Assembly (NCBI GenBank): GCA_002704825.1
Contig: PAIY01000186.1
Location: forward strand, 1-64,000
Direction of reading: 5' to 3'
From: Phycisphaeraceae bacterium
GTDB taxonomy: Bacteria; Planctomycetota; Phycisphaerae; Phycisphaerales; Phycisphaeraceae
Length of the DNA: 64,000 bases
Shown here: positions 1 through 9,046 of the stretch, piece after piece
Numbering within the stretch: position 1 is the first letter of the stretch
Layout: each line of letters begins with the position of its first letter
The notes under the pieces: generated by a model
The model's database searches: none
What the model was told of the DNA's origin: nothing
Seen by the model: the letters and a program-made list of their open reading frames with translations, nothing else
Translations under genes and position numbers: made by a program

Positions 1-115
1 AATCAGACAATACGTCGATGCCATCCAAAGGCTCGGACTCAATCTTGGCGAATAGTTGTGTATAAGGGAAAGGTGTGTCGACGCGGGATTCAGACAACGC
101 AATGTAAACACAAAC

Positions 116-157
116 TTTGAGCAAAACTCAAACAGCAACACGCAGTGTTGCAGCTAT
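116..157 (+). repeat. Double-hairpin repeat, copy 1
   Basis: Two adjacent hairpins: TTTGAG-caaaa-CTCAAA at 116-132, then GCAACAC-gca-GTGTTGC, ending in GCAGCTAT. The last 25 bases (133-157) are identical to 25478-25502. The length of 42 bases matches the other two copies exactly, although the first hairpin has an unrelated sequence, which suggests that structure is conserved more than sequence. It resembles a REP-type intergenic element. Confidence 0.6.
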
Positions 158-214
158 TGCGAGACTGTTAATTGTGACATATCACGCATCGCAAAAAAAA
201 ATGACGATCAGAGA

Positions 215-256
215 ATAGCTGCGACACTTCGTGTCGCTGAAACTGCAAAGCAGTTT
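215..256 (-). repeat. Double-hairpin repeat, copy 2 (inverted)
   Basis: Read on the minus strand, this 42-base copy has hairpins AAACTGC-tt-GCAGTTT and GCGACAC-gaa-GTGTCGC, then GCAGCTAT. It differs from the copy at 25461-25502 at five positions. Two of these are a paired G-C to A-T change that keeps the second stem intact. It lies in opposite orientation to copy 1, 57 bases away, an arrangement like paired REP elements. Confidence 0.6.
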
Positions 257-318
257 ACGACTTCGCAAAATCAATCATCATTCAACATCACAGCAACCGC
301 CAAACAGTCACTCACACG

Positions 319-957
319 TCAGACCGGATCGACACGATCCGGCTCGACAATCATATCGTGTTGTATGTGATTCGTGCTATGTGATTGAACCGCCCCACAC
401 TCCGGACAGGCTGCTTGCTCATCCAAACCTTGCAGGTTGTAGAGACAGTGAACACAAACGCACGATGATGAATTGCGTTGAAGCTTTCGCAACGTACGTG
501 CATGTCTGAAGCGAGACAGGTAAAGCAACCACCAAGCAAAGAAGATCCCATCGAGATACCAAAACGAAATGCGCACTCCGCGAACGATCACAATGCCTTG
601 TTTTCTTGGCCTGTTTACCACCATCGTAGACACACCGGGCATGACTTGTGTATTAAACCGAGTACCAAACAAACTGGCCCCTGAGTTCGTTGCATAGGAA
701 TAGTGCCATTCTGAATAAAACCCATGAGAATTGCGGGTCAGAATTGAGTTGTAAATATACGACAATCCCAAATCACCGTCAGAATACTCAAGCAGTAGTA
801 GATCAGGTGGCCAACCAAAACTTTGATGCAATTGATGAAACTGTGCATCGACATGCGCGACAATCACAACCAGAAGCATGATCGTACACAGGCAAAACTC
901 AGTGCATAACACAGCATATCGCTTGCCCACCGGAATACACGTTTGCTTTGACTTCAT
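319..957 (-). CDS. Membrane protein with C-terminal zinc ribbon
   Basis: A 212-residue protein of unknown function. A hydrophobic segment near residues 17-36 could be a signal anchor, and another near residues 130-147 is a likely membrane helix. The C-terminal part carries two CxxC-type pairs, CVHCLYNL and CPECG, separated by about 16 residues, which is a typical zinc ribbon. Proteins of this style with a terminal CxxC-LYNL-G-L and CPECG are common in planctomycetes (family recollection, not searched). The ATG at 957 has no obvious ribosome binding site. It lies 31 bases downstream of the hydrolase gene on the same strand, so the two may be co-transcribed. I have no basis for a specific role. 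Confidence 0.6.
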   Translation of the reverse strand: MKSKQTCIPVGKRYAVLCTEFCLCTIMLLVVIVAHVDAQFHQLHQSFGWPPDLLLLEYSDGDLGLSYIYNSILTRNSHGFYSEWHYSYATNSGASLFGTRFNTQVMPGVSTMVVNRPRKQGIVIVRGVRISFWYLDGIFFAWWLLYLSRFRHARTLRKLQRNSSSCVCVHCLYNLQGLDEQAACPECGAVQSHSTNHIQHDMIVEPDRVDPV

Positions 958-988
958 ACATCAATGACGAAGCTAAAGCGCCAATGTT

Positions 989-1699
989 TCACCCCATCCC
1001 CCGGGCCAGCAGATGCATCGCAATATTCGTCCCCTGGCTATGTGCCACGATCACCAGATCATCCTCCGGCAAGGTCTTGAGCCAGTGATCCAAGGTCTGT
1101 AACACACTGGGCGCCACCTCACCCGTTGGTTTCCATGAGTAGGTGTAACGCGGTCCCGTAGGTTTGTGATTGGGACGACGACGTCTGACGCGCTTGACGA
1201 TCTGCGGCTTGGCAACGAGATAGTCCCCCAACGCATGTTCAGCTTTGAGTGGATAGACCATCGGCGTCCAGGTCCGCCAGAACTTCAATGAATCCGGCTT
1301 GAAAATCCCTTGATTGGGAACCGCGTCGTAAGTCCCCCAGTAAATCTCCATCGTCTGTGGCTTGTGATGCGGGTACATATTGGTCTTGGGGGCAAGCAGG
1401 ATTACGTGAACCTTGCGATCTGCCATCTCATTTTTCCTGATCCCCGGCAGGACCTCATGCAACCCCAACGCAATCGCATGGGCCTCCCCATCCAGCTTCC
1501 GCTCCGGGTGAAGACAGACCACGTTCTTGGGCTCGGGATAGTATTGCCTGCTCCCCAGTCGGCTGGCGTAGCGTCGGGCAAGGTGTTTGGGCTTGAGCGA
1601 ATCGAGCCCATTGAGCAAAGCTTCGCCAACATAATCGACAAACGGACCGTTGGCGAAGGGCTGATTGTTGATTCCAGATAGTGTCCAGATTTCCGGCAT
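989..1699 (-). CDS. Alpha/beta hydrolase-like protein, C-terminally short
   Basis: The protein ends soon after the motif IVAHSQGTNIA, the G/A-x-S-x-G nucleophile elbow of lipase-like alpha/beta hydrolases. Only about 15 residues follow the serine, so the acid and histidine of a normal triad cannot lie downstream. Either the gene is truncated or the fold is unusual. I chose the ATG at 1699 (MPEIWTLS) because AGGGGGG sits just upstream. An in-frame ATG at 1804 would add 35 residues but has no ribosome binding site and no signal-peptide character. An arginine-rich stretch (RVRRRRP) precedes the elbow. Substrate unknown. Confidence 0.55.
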   Translation of the reverse strand: MPEIWTLSGINNQPFANGPFVDYVGEALLNGLDSLKPKHLARRYASRLGSRQYYPEPKNVVCLHPERKLDGEAHAIALGLHEVLPGIRKNEMADRKVHVILLAPKTNMYPHHKPQTMEIYWGTYDAVPNQGIFKPDSLKFWRTWTPMVYPLKAEHALGDYLVAKPQIVKRVRRRRPNHKPTGPRYTYSWKPTGEVAPSVLQTLDHWLKTLPEDDLVIVAHSQGTNIAMHLLARGMG

Positions 1700-1963
1700 G
1701 GGTCCCCCCTGAATCGAGGTGATCGAATGTGTAACTTCAATTGTGGACAAGTTCCGATAATGCGTCAATATCAATTTAATGCTGAACATGGTTGCAATTC
1801 GCATTTATTGGCAGATTGGGTGCCAATCCAGCTATTTGAGACACAAACTGAACGTTAAGAGCAATTTAAAACCAACACCAAATGTCAATTCAGCACGCTT
1901 CTACAAAATTTTAGCTCCTGGCCATTTGATCTGACAGAACTGGAGGTCTAGTATTACTCAACC

Positions 1964-3085
1964 ATGAAAAACGATTCGGCAAACAGTACGGCAAGTGTTT
2001 TGCAGACCGCACCCACTCGACAGAAAACACGAAACACAAGTGTGAGTATCAAGGATGTGGCGCGGAAGGCAAAGGTCGCCCCCTCCACAGTCTCCGCTGC
2101 TTTGTCGGGCAACGGTCGGATCAGCAACAGTCTGCGTGACAAGGTCACCAAAATCGCTGCGGAGATGAACTACCGCCCGCGCATGGCTGCCCAGCTGCTG
2201 CGGGCCAACAACACCGGCTACATCGGACTGCTCTTTGCAGGTGACAACTCACGCCACACCGATGACGCAGGCAATGCCACCTTCGACTATGCCGGCTGGT
2301 ACACCACACACTTTCTCAGCGCCTGTCAGGCAGAAGGACTCCGCAGCCAGATCGAATTCGTCATGGAAGACGATCAGCCCAACACCGGCATCTCACAACT
2401 GGTTCACGGGGGCATGCTCGATGGCGTCATTGTCGTAGGCATGAACAATCCGGACTGTCGTCTTGCACAACAACTCCGAGAACAAAACAACATCCCTTGG
2501 ATCACCTTCGACGAACCCTCAGAACACTGCGTGCTCTCTGCTGCGGACATGGGCATCGAACAGGCGGTCCAACACCTTGCAGCCTTGGGACACCGCAAAA
2601 TAGCCATGACACATGGCCCGTTGAACTGTGAAATTCACAACGAAGTCAAACAGGGATTCGGTCGTGCGTTAAACCGGTTTGGCATTGAATGCCGCGAAAG
2701 CTGGTCTGCACAGTTTGCCAATGCGACGGGGGAAAACAAAACCAAACAGCTGCAATGGATCACGCAACTGCTCAACGGCAAGGATCGCCCCACTGCCATC
2801 ATCTGTGGTGGTTCGGCAACCGCAGGGATGGTTCTGCATCTGGCAACAGAAATGGACATTTCAATTCCGCGCGACTTAAGCGTCATTGCGGTGGGTTACT
2901 CGCAATTGGCATCCGTGCTCCACCCACGACCGGTGATGATCGAAGCCGACTTCGCAGCCATGATGCGATTGGCATTGGACAATCTACGGGCACGCATTGC
3001 AGACCGCCCGGTCAACGAACCCGTCCAGCGTGTCATGCCCCATCTGACTAATGGTGACACCGTCGCATTGGCCCCTACTGCTTGA
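1964..3085 (+). CDS. LacI-family transcription regulator
   Basis: 373 residues. The first 28 or so are a polar extension. A LacI-type helix-turn-helix follows: VSIKDVARKAKVAPSTVS with hinge helix residues MAAQLLRANN. The remainder is a periplasmic-binding-protein-like sensor ending in PVNEPVQRVMPHL. Family members bind a palindromic operator and release it on binding a sugar. It heads a co-directional run with a pseudopilin 45 bases downstream, then a GH2-like enzyme, a beta-sandwich protein and an oxidoreductase, so it is the likely local controller. A GGAGG lies about 18 bases before the ATG, rather far. This is triad 1 of five in the window. Confidence 0.9.
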   Translation: MKNDSANSTASVLQTAPTRQKTRNTSVSIKDVARKAKVAPSTVSAALSGNGRISNSLRDKVTKIAAEMNYRPRMAAQLLRANNTGYIGLLFAGDNSRHTDDAGNATFDYAGWYTTHFLSACQAEGLRSQIEFVMEDDQPNTGISQLVHGGMLDGVIVVGMNNPDCRLAQQLREQNNIPWITFDEPSEHCVLSAADMGIEQAVQHLAALGHRKIAMTHGPLNCEIHNEVKQGFGRALNRFGIECRESWSAQFANATGENKTKQLQWITQLLNGKDRPTAIICGGSATAGMVLHLATEMDISIPRDLSVIAVGYSQLASVLHPRPVMIEADFAAMMRLALDNLRARIADRPVNEPVQRVMPHLTNGDTVALAPTA

Positions 3086-3130
3086 GTTTTTGGCAGAACA
3101 ATAACAAATCAGAAGATCGAGGAGATCAAT

Positions 3131-3904
3131 ATGAAAGCATGCTGCCCGAACCACACACCGCATCCAGGCACAATACACCGAGCCTTCACGCTCATTGAGT
3201 TGCTGGTGGTCATCTCGATTATTTCGCTGCTCATTGCGATTCTGTTGCCAGCATTGGGTGCAGCACGCAAAACGGCCCGGTCAACCATGTGCCTCAATTC
3301 CCTGCGTTCGTGTGGCATGTCCATGATGTTTTACACCAATGACAACAAGGAGCGTTTCTGTGGCTTGAATCCTTATTTCGCTTCAGGTTCACAGGCCAGT
3401 GCCAGCAACTCCAACGCCCCGCAATTCTGGGTTGCTTACTATCAGAACAAACATGACGACTACAAGAAAAGCTCGTTGATCTGTGCTGATGATGACCGTA
3501 GCAATTACATCCGCAATGCCTCGGGTGTGCACTACGGAGATGCATCGAACTATAACACCTACAACATCAGTTCCAGTTATGCCTCACTGTCCTCACTGGT
3601 CTTTGCATGGCGTCAATCGGATAACACCGTCAATTCGATCCGCCGGGACAGTATTGCCCATCCTTCAAAACGTTCACTCTTTGCTGATGCATGGAATCGT
3701 TTCTACTATTCCAACACCGTTCAGGAATTTTACGCATCACACAACAATGCCTTTAACATGGTCTTTGTGGATGGTCATGCAAGCACTTTCGATGCCGGCA
3801 CCAAGCCCATTGCCAATACCCGTAAACTGGGCTGGTCGGCTCAAGGTATCAGCCGTTTCCCAACGAGCTTGTCCGAAATGCCTTGGAGTAGTGACAGTTA
3901 TTAA
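3131..3904 (+). CDS. Prepilin-like H-X9-DG protein (triad 1)
   Basis: 257 residues. A type IV prepilin/type II pseudopilin N-terminus is plain: a short charged leader, then [17 protein letters not shown] with Phe+1 and Glu+5, followed by [12 protein letters not shown]. The −1 residue is Ala, not the usual Gly. The C-terminal part contains H-X9-DG (SHNNAFNMVFVDGHA), the motif of planctomycete and lentisphaeral prepilin-processing-associated proteins. AGGAG lies 7-11 bases before the ATG. No pilus or secretion genes are nearby. Its place between a regulator and a secreted GH2-like enzyme suggests a surface or export partner for that enzyme; function is otherwise unknown. Confidence 0.85.
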   Translation: MKACCPNHTPHPGTIHRAFTLIELLVVISIISLLIAILLPALGAARKTARSTMCLNSLRSCGMSMMFYTNDNKERFCGLNPYFASGSQASASNSNAPQFWVAYYQNKHDDYKKSSLICADDDRSNYIRNASGVHYGDASNYNTYNISSSYASLSSLVFAWRQSDNTVNSIRRDSIAHPSKRSLFADAWNRFYYSNTVQEFYASHNNAFNMVFVDGHASTFDAGTKPIANTRKLGWSAQGISRFPTSLSEMPWSSDSY

Positions 3905-3958
3905 TCCGGACCTGATGACGTTAACGACGTACACCTAATCCCCAAAAGAGAATCATTC

Positions 3959-6900
3959 ATGAATTGGTCACGTACCCTCAGCGGTTATCTTGCCGCATCC
4001 GTTGTCTGCTGTCTCAGTACTCTTGTCCATGCGGATCAGTTTGTTACCGGTTGGCAGATACAACCGGCCAAGGATGTCGCTGCATTGCCGGGTGATTCGG
4101 ATTGGGCAAAGCTGCCTGTTGGGGAAAGTGACCCGCACAACAACAGTCAGTACGACTGGCGTCATCTGTCCTTCGATAAGTCCGAAATCTCCTGGGCCAA
4201 AGTCCGCCGTGGTGACGTGCATCGTTTGTGGTGGAAAGCCGATTTTGATTTGCAAAAGTCCGACCATGACAAACGGGTCTTCGTTGACTTTGCTCAAATT
4301 CAAGGTGATGCCATCGTCTTCTGCAACGGCAAACGCATCACGGAACTGCAGCGTCCAGGCGGTCAAGTCGAACTCACCCAACACATCACAACAGGCCCAA
4401 CACAACAACTGCTCGTCTACATCACACGCGATTATGCTGGCATTTCCCGCAATTTTGAGCAGGACGTCCTGCGTTACCACGCCCGTCAACTCCGGCGTGA
4501 AATCCCCATGAGTCAATGGGCCATGGGCATCACCGGCCCGGTCACCGTCACCACCATCCCCAACACCACAGGCATTACCGACCTTTATGCCAAGTGTGAT
4601 TGGGATACCAGGACCCTTGCCATCGACGTCGAAACCGACACCCTGCACACGTTGGGTAATGCCATCTTCTCCGCGGTCATCCGTGATCAGGCGGGCAAGG
4701 TCGCATTGCAATTTGATTCGTCACCGTTACCCATCAAGCCAGGTGTCCAGACACATACCATCACCTCCAAATGGGAAAACCCCATCGGTTGGCAGATTGA
4801 TGCGCCGTATCTCTACACCATGCAGGTGTCGATCAAACAAAATAACAACACCATCGACACGTCCGCTCCACAGTCTTTTGGCTTCCGTGATCTGAAAACC
4901 GTTGACAGAGAAATCCACATCAACGGCATCAAAACCCGGCTGCGCACCAGCAGCTTTGTCGGTGGGAAAACCTATGCAGACGTCGCCTTCATGCGCATGA
5001 TGGGTTACAACTTTTTCTACATCCAACCCAACCCCACCGGCTGGTGGCAGAACTGGTCCGAAACCCGTCTCTACAGCAACGACTACCTTCAATACGCAGA
5101 CCAAACCGGTACCGGCCTGAGCTTGCCCATCCCCGGTGTCGACCATCTGCGGGGCACACTGCTCGAAGACGAAGCCGTCAAAGAAGCCTATGTCAAAGAG
5201 CAGCAGGCTTTCGTCCGTCGCTATCGTGGTCACCCCAGCGTGTTGTTCTGGACGGTGGGGATGAACACCATGAACCCGCAGGATGCGATTCATCCCCTGC
5301 CGATGGGCCAGCGTGTGGATTACAGTCACCCCATGGCCGATGTCATCAAGTTCGCCAGTCAGACCGCCAAAGCTGTCGATCCCAACACATTGGTTTACTC
5401 CCACGCCGATGGCAATCAGGGTGATCTCTCAACCTCCAATCTCTACACCAACTTCGCGCCGCTTCAGGGACGTGAAGACTGGCCGATGTACTATGCCCAA
5501 AAAGGTGACATGCCGTTTTGTGCAGTGGAATTCGGCCAACCCATCACCGCCAACTTCATCAAGGGCAAGCAGGTTTACTTTGCAGAGTTCATGGCCAAAG
5601 AGCTAGGCGACATCGTCTACCAACAGGAGTCGGCTGAGGCGTTGGCGAACACCAACGATGTGATCAACAGCCCATGGGCATCGGAAAAATATCTGCCCAA
5701 CTACATGGACACGTACTGGGACTTTCATGGCAAGTTCATGGATCATACCAACCGCGCATGGCGGACCTACGACGTCACCGCATTGGGGTATTACTGGGAC
5801 TTTTCCATCAGCTTCGGCGACCCGCCCGGCTTTGATCCCAAACGTGAAAAAGTGTTCGGCAAGTATGCCAGGTACATCAAAGAAATTCCGAGCGACGTGC
5901 CAGATTGGGTCAACAAAAACTTCTACATCCATCGTCGTGGTCAACAACCGTTGATGTCCTACATCGCAGGCTATCCGACGCACACCGATAAAACCCACGC
6001 CTACTTCTCAGACAGCAAAGTCACCAAGCAACTGGCCTATGTCTGGGACGGCCCGGGCGACACGACCACAACCACCAATTGGCAAGTCACCGACGCTGCA
6101 GGCAAAGTCATCGCCAAAGGCAGCGACACCGCCAACCTCAAGGCCGGTGATATCCAACTGCATCCCATCAGTTTCACCGCTCCCAAAGTCAACAAGCGAT
6201 CTGTCTTGACGGTCAGCATGTCGGTCAAACAAGGTGATAAACAGATTGTTCAAGACCAATCACAGATTGAGATTTTCCCTGCATTTTCAGGCAAAAAGTT
6301 CGACCACAAGATTGCAGTCTTTGACCCGGCAGGCAAAAGCACACCTTGGATCAAAGCTCTTGCAGGTGATGTGAGGATGTGGCAACCCGGTCAAAAAATC
6401 GGCGACATCAAGATGCTGATCATTGGCCGAGAAGCACTCAAAGACTTGAAGACACTGCCCTACACCGCAGCCGACATTGCCAACGGTTTGAACGTTGTGG
6501 TACTTGAACAGTTGCCAGTGGATTGGGAAAAGATGGGCCTAAAAAGTATTGAAGTCGGCACGCGTGTGCTTGAGCCGCGTCTGGTCAAGGACCCGGTGAT
6601 TGATGATTTGAACATGACCGACTTGTCGTATTGGCAGGGTCACGCGGACCTCTTGCCGGAGAATCAACCAGCACGCAGTTACGATCTGCGACGTGCAGCA
6701 AGAGTCAACAACAAGCACGTGGTCGCCCCTGCCATGCTTGAGATTCCCCAGCGTGTGGGCTTTACTCCCCTGCTCGCCGGTGAGTTTGACATGAACTACT
6801 CACCGTTGATTCGCTACCGTCAGGGCAAGGGTTCGATCACGTTCTGCAGCCTGAGCCTGACGGATCGCGTGGGTAAAGCCCCTGTTCCAACACAAATCGC

Positions 6901-8086
6901 TTATCGCCTGCTTGGCTGCATTGCCAAACAACCGACACGTCCAACAGTTCTTGTGAGTAACAATCAATCACTGGCAGAACTCGGTGCAGAGCAAGTACAG
7001 GATGTGTCCAACGGCTTGATGATTCTCAACGGCGTGGATCACACCGTCACCGTAGAACAAATCCGTAGCTTTGCATCGGCAGGCGGTTATGTCCTTATTT
7101 TCCAGGCATCTGACAAACTGCTTAAGGATCTGGGTTACAAAACCCAATCGCTGAGTCTGCACAAAGCGGAACTCTCCGACACTTTGATACAAATGGGTAT
7201 CGGCCCCAACCTCATGCGCTGGCGCGAAGCAATCAAGTCCACCGGTTTTGCTGTAGACGGCCAACCCCAGGGCGCCCAAGTCCTGGCAAGCGGCTTGATG
7301 CTCAACCAACAAGTCGACAGTGGGCAAATCTTCATCGCGCAATTCACCCCCGACATGTTTGACGCCGATGAACCTTACCACACCCAACTCTCCGCCCAAC
7401 GTCTCCGACAACTGGCAAGCCAACTCATCACCGCGATAGGTGGCACACCGTCCATGGAATTGGCAACACGATTAAACACCATCCAATCCGGCGCCCAATT
7501 CCATTGGCTTAAACACTGGCATGTTCTGGGACCCATCAAGGCAGAGGGGGCGGGTGTGCAGGCACTGAATCCGGCTTATCCCGGGCAAAAAGCTGCCATC
7601 GCAGGTGATACCAACCCCAACTTCTACTATCAGCAAGCCGATGGCAGGAACCTCGACTTCCGCAAGACCGTCATGGCCAAGGACAACGGTTATGTCGACA
7701 TCGCTTCCGTCGTCAATCAGGCTGATGGTTACGTCGCCTATGCCACGCGTGAAGTCAACAGTGATGAAAATCGCGCAGCCATCTTCAAGTTGGGTGTCGA
7801 CTATTGGGCCGATGTCTATCTCAACGGCAAGCATGTTTACCGCGCAATCAATCGCAAGGGAGCACCACGTGCCAATGCCATGTCCGTCAAGCTGAATCTG
7901 ACCAAGGGCAAAAACGTCATCACCCTCAAAATCGTCTCCGGCTCGCGCGGCTTTGGCTTCTGGGCCAGCCTCTCGGAAGGTGACTTCAATGAACTGCAAC
8001 AGGAACAACAGGATCAAACCGCAGGCGTCCGACTCTACACGCCGATGCCCCAGCCGTTTGATCCGTATGAGTATCACTACTGGTAA
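3959..8086 (+). CDS. Secreted GH2-like protein, 1375 residues
   Basis: A signal peptide (MNWSRTLSGYLAA...LVHA, cut near residue 25) leads into a GH2-type architecture. There is a sugar-binding jelly roll (about 60-200, with RLWWKADF and FVDFAQIQGDAIVFCNGK), an immunoglobulin-like domain, and a TIM barrel (about 320-650). The C-terminal half is long and ends in a second carbohydrate-binding-like sandwich with DVYLNGKHVYRA near 1290. At the acid/base site, HPSVLFWTVGMNTMNP (about 425-440) stands where active GH2 enzymes have W-S-x-G-N-E, so the catalytic Glu appears to be replaced. A candidate nucleophile is the Glu of CAVEFGQP near residue 524. It may be a divergent enzyme or a binding protein. 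It follows the pseudopilin by 54 bases. Confidence 0.75.
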   Translation: MNWSRTLSGYLAASVVCCLSTLVHADQFVTGWQIQPAKDVAALPGDSDWAKLPVGESDPHNNSQYDWRHLSFDKSEISWAKVRRGDVHRLWWKADFDLQKSDHDKRVFVDFAQIQGDAIVFCNGKRITELQRPGGQVELTQHITTGPTQQLLVYITRDYAGISRNFEQDVLRYHARQLRREIPMSQWAMGITGPVTVTTIPNTTGITDLYAKCDWDTRTLAIDVETDTLHTLGNAIFSAVIRDQAGKVALQFDSSPLPIKPGVQTHTITSKWENPIGWQIDAPYLYTMQVSIKQNNNTIDTSAPQSFGFRDLKTVDREIHINGIKTRLRTSSFVGGKTYADVAFMRMMGYNFFYIQPNPTGWWQNWSETRLYSNDYLQYADQTGTGLSLPIPGVDHLRGTLLEDEAVKEAYVKEQQAFVRRYRGHPSVLFWTVGMNTMNPQDAIHPLPMGQRVDYSHPMADVIKFASQTAKAVDPNTLVYSHADGNQGDLSTSNLYTNFAPLQGREDWPMYYAQKGDMPFCAVEFGQPITANFIKGKQVYFAEFMAKELGDIVYQQESAEALANTNDVINSPWASEKYLPNYMDTYWDFHGKFMDHTNRAWRTYDVTALGYYWDFSISFGDPPGFDPKREKVFGKYARYIKEIPSDVPDWVNKNFYIHRRGQQPLMSYIAGYPTHTDKTHAYFSDSKVTKQLAYVWDGPGDTTTTTNWQVTDAAGKVIAKGSDTANLKAGDIQLHPISFTAPKVNKRSVLTVSMSVKQGDKQIVQDQSQIEIFPAFSGKKFDHKIAVFDPAGKSTPWIKALAGDVRMWQPGQKIGDIKMLIIGREALKDLKTLPYTAADIANGLNVVVLEQLPVDWEKMGLKSIEVGTRVLEPRLVKDPVIDDLNMTDLSYWQGHADLLPENQPARSYDLRRAARVNNKHVVAPAMLEIPQRVGFTPLLAGEFDMNYSPLIRYRQGKGSITFCSLSLTDRVGKAPVPTQIAYRLLGCIAKQPTRPTVLVSNNQSLAELGAEQVQDVSNGLMILNGVDHTVTVEQIRSFASAGGYVLIFQASDKLLKDLGYKTQSLSLHKAELSDTLIQMGIGPNLMRWREAIKSTGFAVDGQPQGAQVLASGLMLNQQVDSGQIFIAQFTPDMFDADEPYHTQLSAQRLRQLASQLITAIGGTPSMELATRLNTIQSGAQFHWLKHWHVLGPIKAEGAGVQALNPAYPGQKAAIAGDTNPNFYYQQADGRNLDFRKTVMAKDNGYVDIASVVNQADGYVAYATREVNSDENRAAIFKLGVDYWADVYLNGKHVYRAINRKGAPRANAMSVKLNLTKGKNVITLKIVSGSRGFGFWASLSEGDFNELQQEQQDQTAGVRLYTPMPQPFDPYEYHYW

Positions 8087-8108
8087 ATTCGCAACAGGAG
8101 TTTTCGCG

Positions 8109-8870
8109 ATGAAAATGAATATCCAATTTGCTCTCACCACGGGCATGCTTTGTTTGACTGCCTGGCTTGGCTGTAGCGGTGTTCTCAAAGCTGATGACAC
8201 CAAACCGTTTGTCGATTTGAATTTTGATGACCAGGTGCCGGGGATGAACTGCGAAGCGCTAAAACGCAATTGGGGCAAGCAGAATGAAGACCTGGTGCTC
8301 ATCGACAATGTGGAGACATATAATGGCCAGGGCAATTGCATGCTCTTTGAACGCAATGAGAAGAACAGTCACTGGGGCGTTGGCAAGAATCTGCCACAGG
8401 AAAAGTATGACTGGTTGAAAATTCAAATCGTCTTCAAATTCGATGGTGCTGCCACCAAAGCCAACGCCGGTCTTGAAGTCCGCGAACACTTCGGCAAACG
8501 ACTGTATCACGCATCGCTGGGTTCGAGCAAAGGCAAAGACCCCATCACCCTGATTGATGGCGGTACTGGTTGGAAGACATCCAATGCCAACCATTTTGAT
8601 CGCAATGTCTGGAACCGTGTCACATGGCTCGTCCCCTCGGTCACTGCCAACGATATGACCATGTATCTGAAACTGGAATCATGGGATGCCAAGCACAGGC
8701 AATGGCAACCCGTTGGCAAAGTCGGATCCATGGCAGCGTCCAAGGTCGAACAACCCTTCGCCCTGTTTCGGATCAATTTCCCCAGCAGCGATGACAGCCT
8801 TAAACTGCGTTTTGATGATCTGAAAATCGAATCGGTGCCGAACGACCAGATCAGTGCGTTGATTCAATAG
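8109..8870 (+). CDS. Secreted beta-sandwich protein
   Basis: 253 residues. The start is the ATG at 8109, which has AGGAG eight bases upstream and opens a signal peptide (MKMNIQFALTTGMLCLTAW, cleavage probably near VLKA-DD). Starts further upstream would lie inside the preceding gene. The mature part begins PFVDLNFDDQVPGMN and contains alternating strands with many aromatic residues (HWGVGKNLP, LRFDDLKIE), which looks like a concanavalin-like jelly roll of the kind that binds or cleaves polysaccharides. I see no catalytic signature. It is 22 bases after the GH2-like gene, so it belongs to the same transcript and probably acts on the same glycan. Confidence 0.65.
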   Translation: MKMNIQFALTTGMLCLTAWLGCSGVLKADDTKPFVDLNFDDQVPGMNCEALKRNWGKQNEDLVLIDNVETYNGQGNCMLFERNEKNSHWGVGKNLPQEKYDWLKIQIVFKFDGAATKANAGLEVREHFGKRLYHASLGSSKGKDPITLIDGGTGWKTSNANHFDRNVWNRVTWLVPSVTANDMTMYLKLESWDAKHRQWQPVGKVGSMAASKVEQPFALFRINFPSSDDSLKLRFDDLKIESVPNDQISALIQ

Positions 8871-8934
8871 TCACAAATGGTGACGAAATTAACCGTCACA
8901 TTGTGAAACATCCAATTGATATCAAATGTTTATC

Positions 8935-8966
8935 AACCGGCAGCATTCCGTTGCCGGTTGTTTTTT
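8935..8966 (+). terminator. Rho-independent terminator after beta-sandwich gene
   Basis: Stem AACCGGCA (8935-8942) pairs with TGCCGGTT (8952-8959) around a nine-base loop. It is followed by GTTTTTT. It closes the LacI-to-beta-sandwich transcript and separates it from the oxidoreductase gene at 9047. Confidence 0.85.
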
Positions 8967-9046
8967 GTACACTGGCATGCAACGGTCAAGCAATTGGCTA
9001 CATTGGTGATGCTTTTTAAAACCAACCCACTGAAGGTGATCGACAC

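Larger units (their letters stand above)
1..318. other. Gene-free left edge with hairpin repeats
   Basis: No convincing coding frame is seen here. The stretch carries two opposed copies of a 42-base double-hairpin repeat (116-157 and 215-256), described separately. The rest is A-rich and featureless. It lies beyond the 3' end of the minus-strand gene that stops at 319, so it is probably an intergenic tail. Confidence 0.6.
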
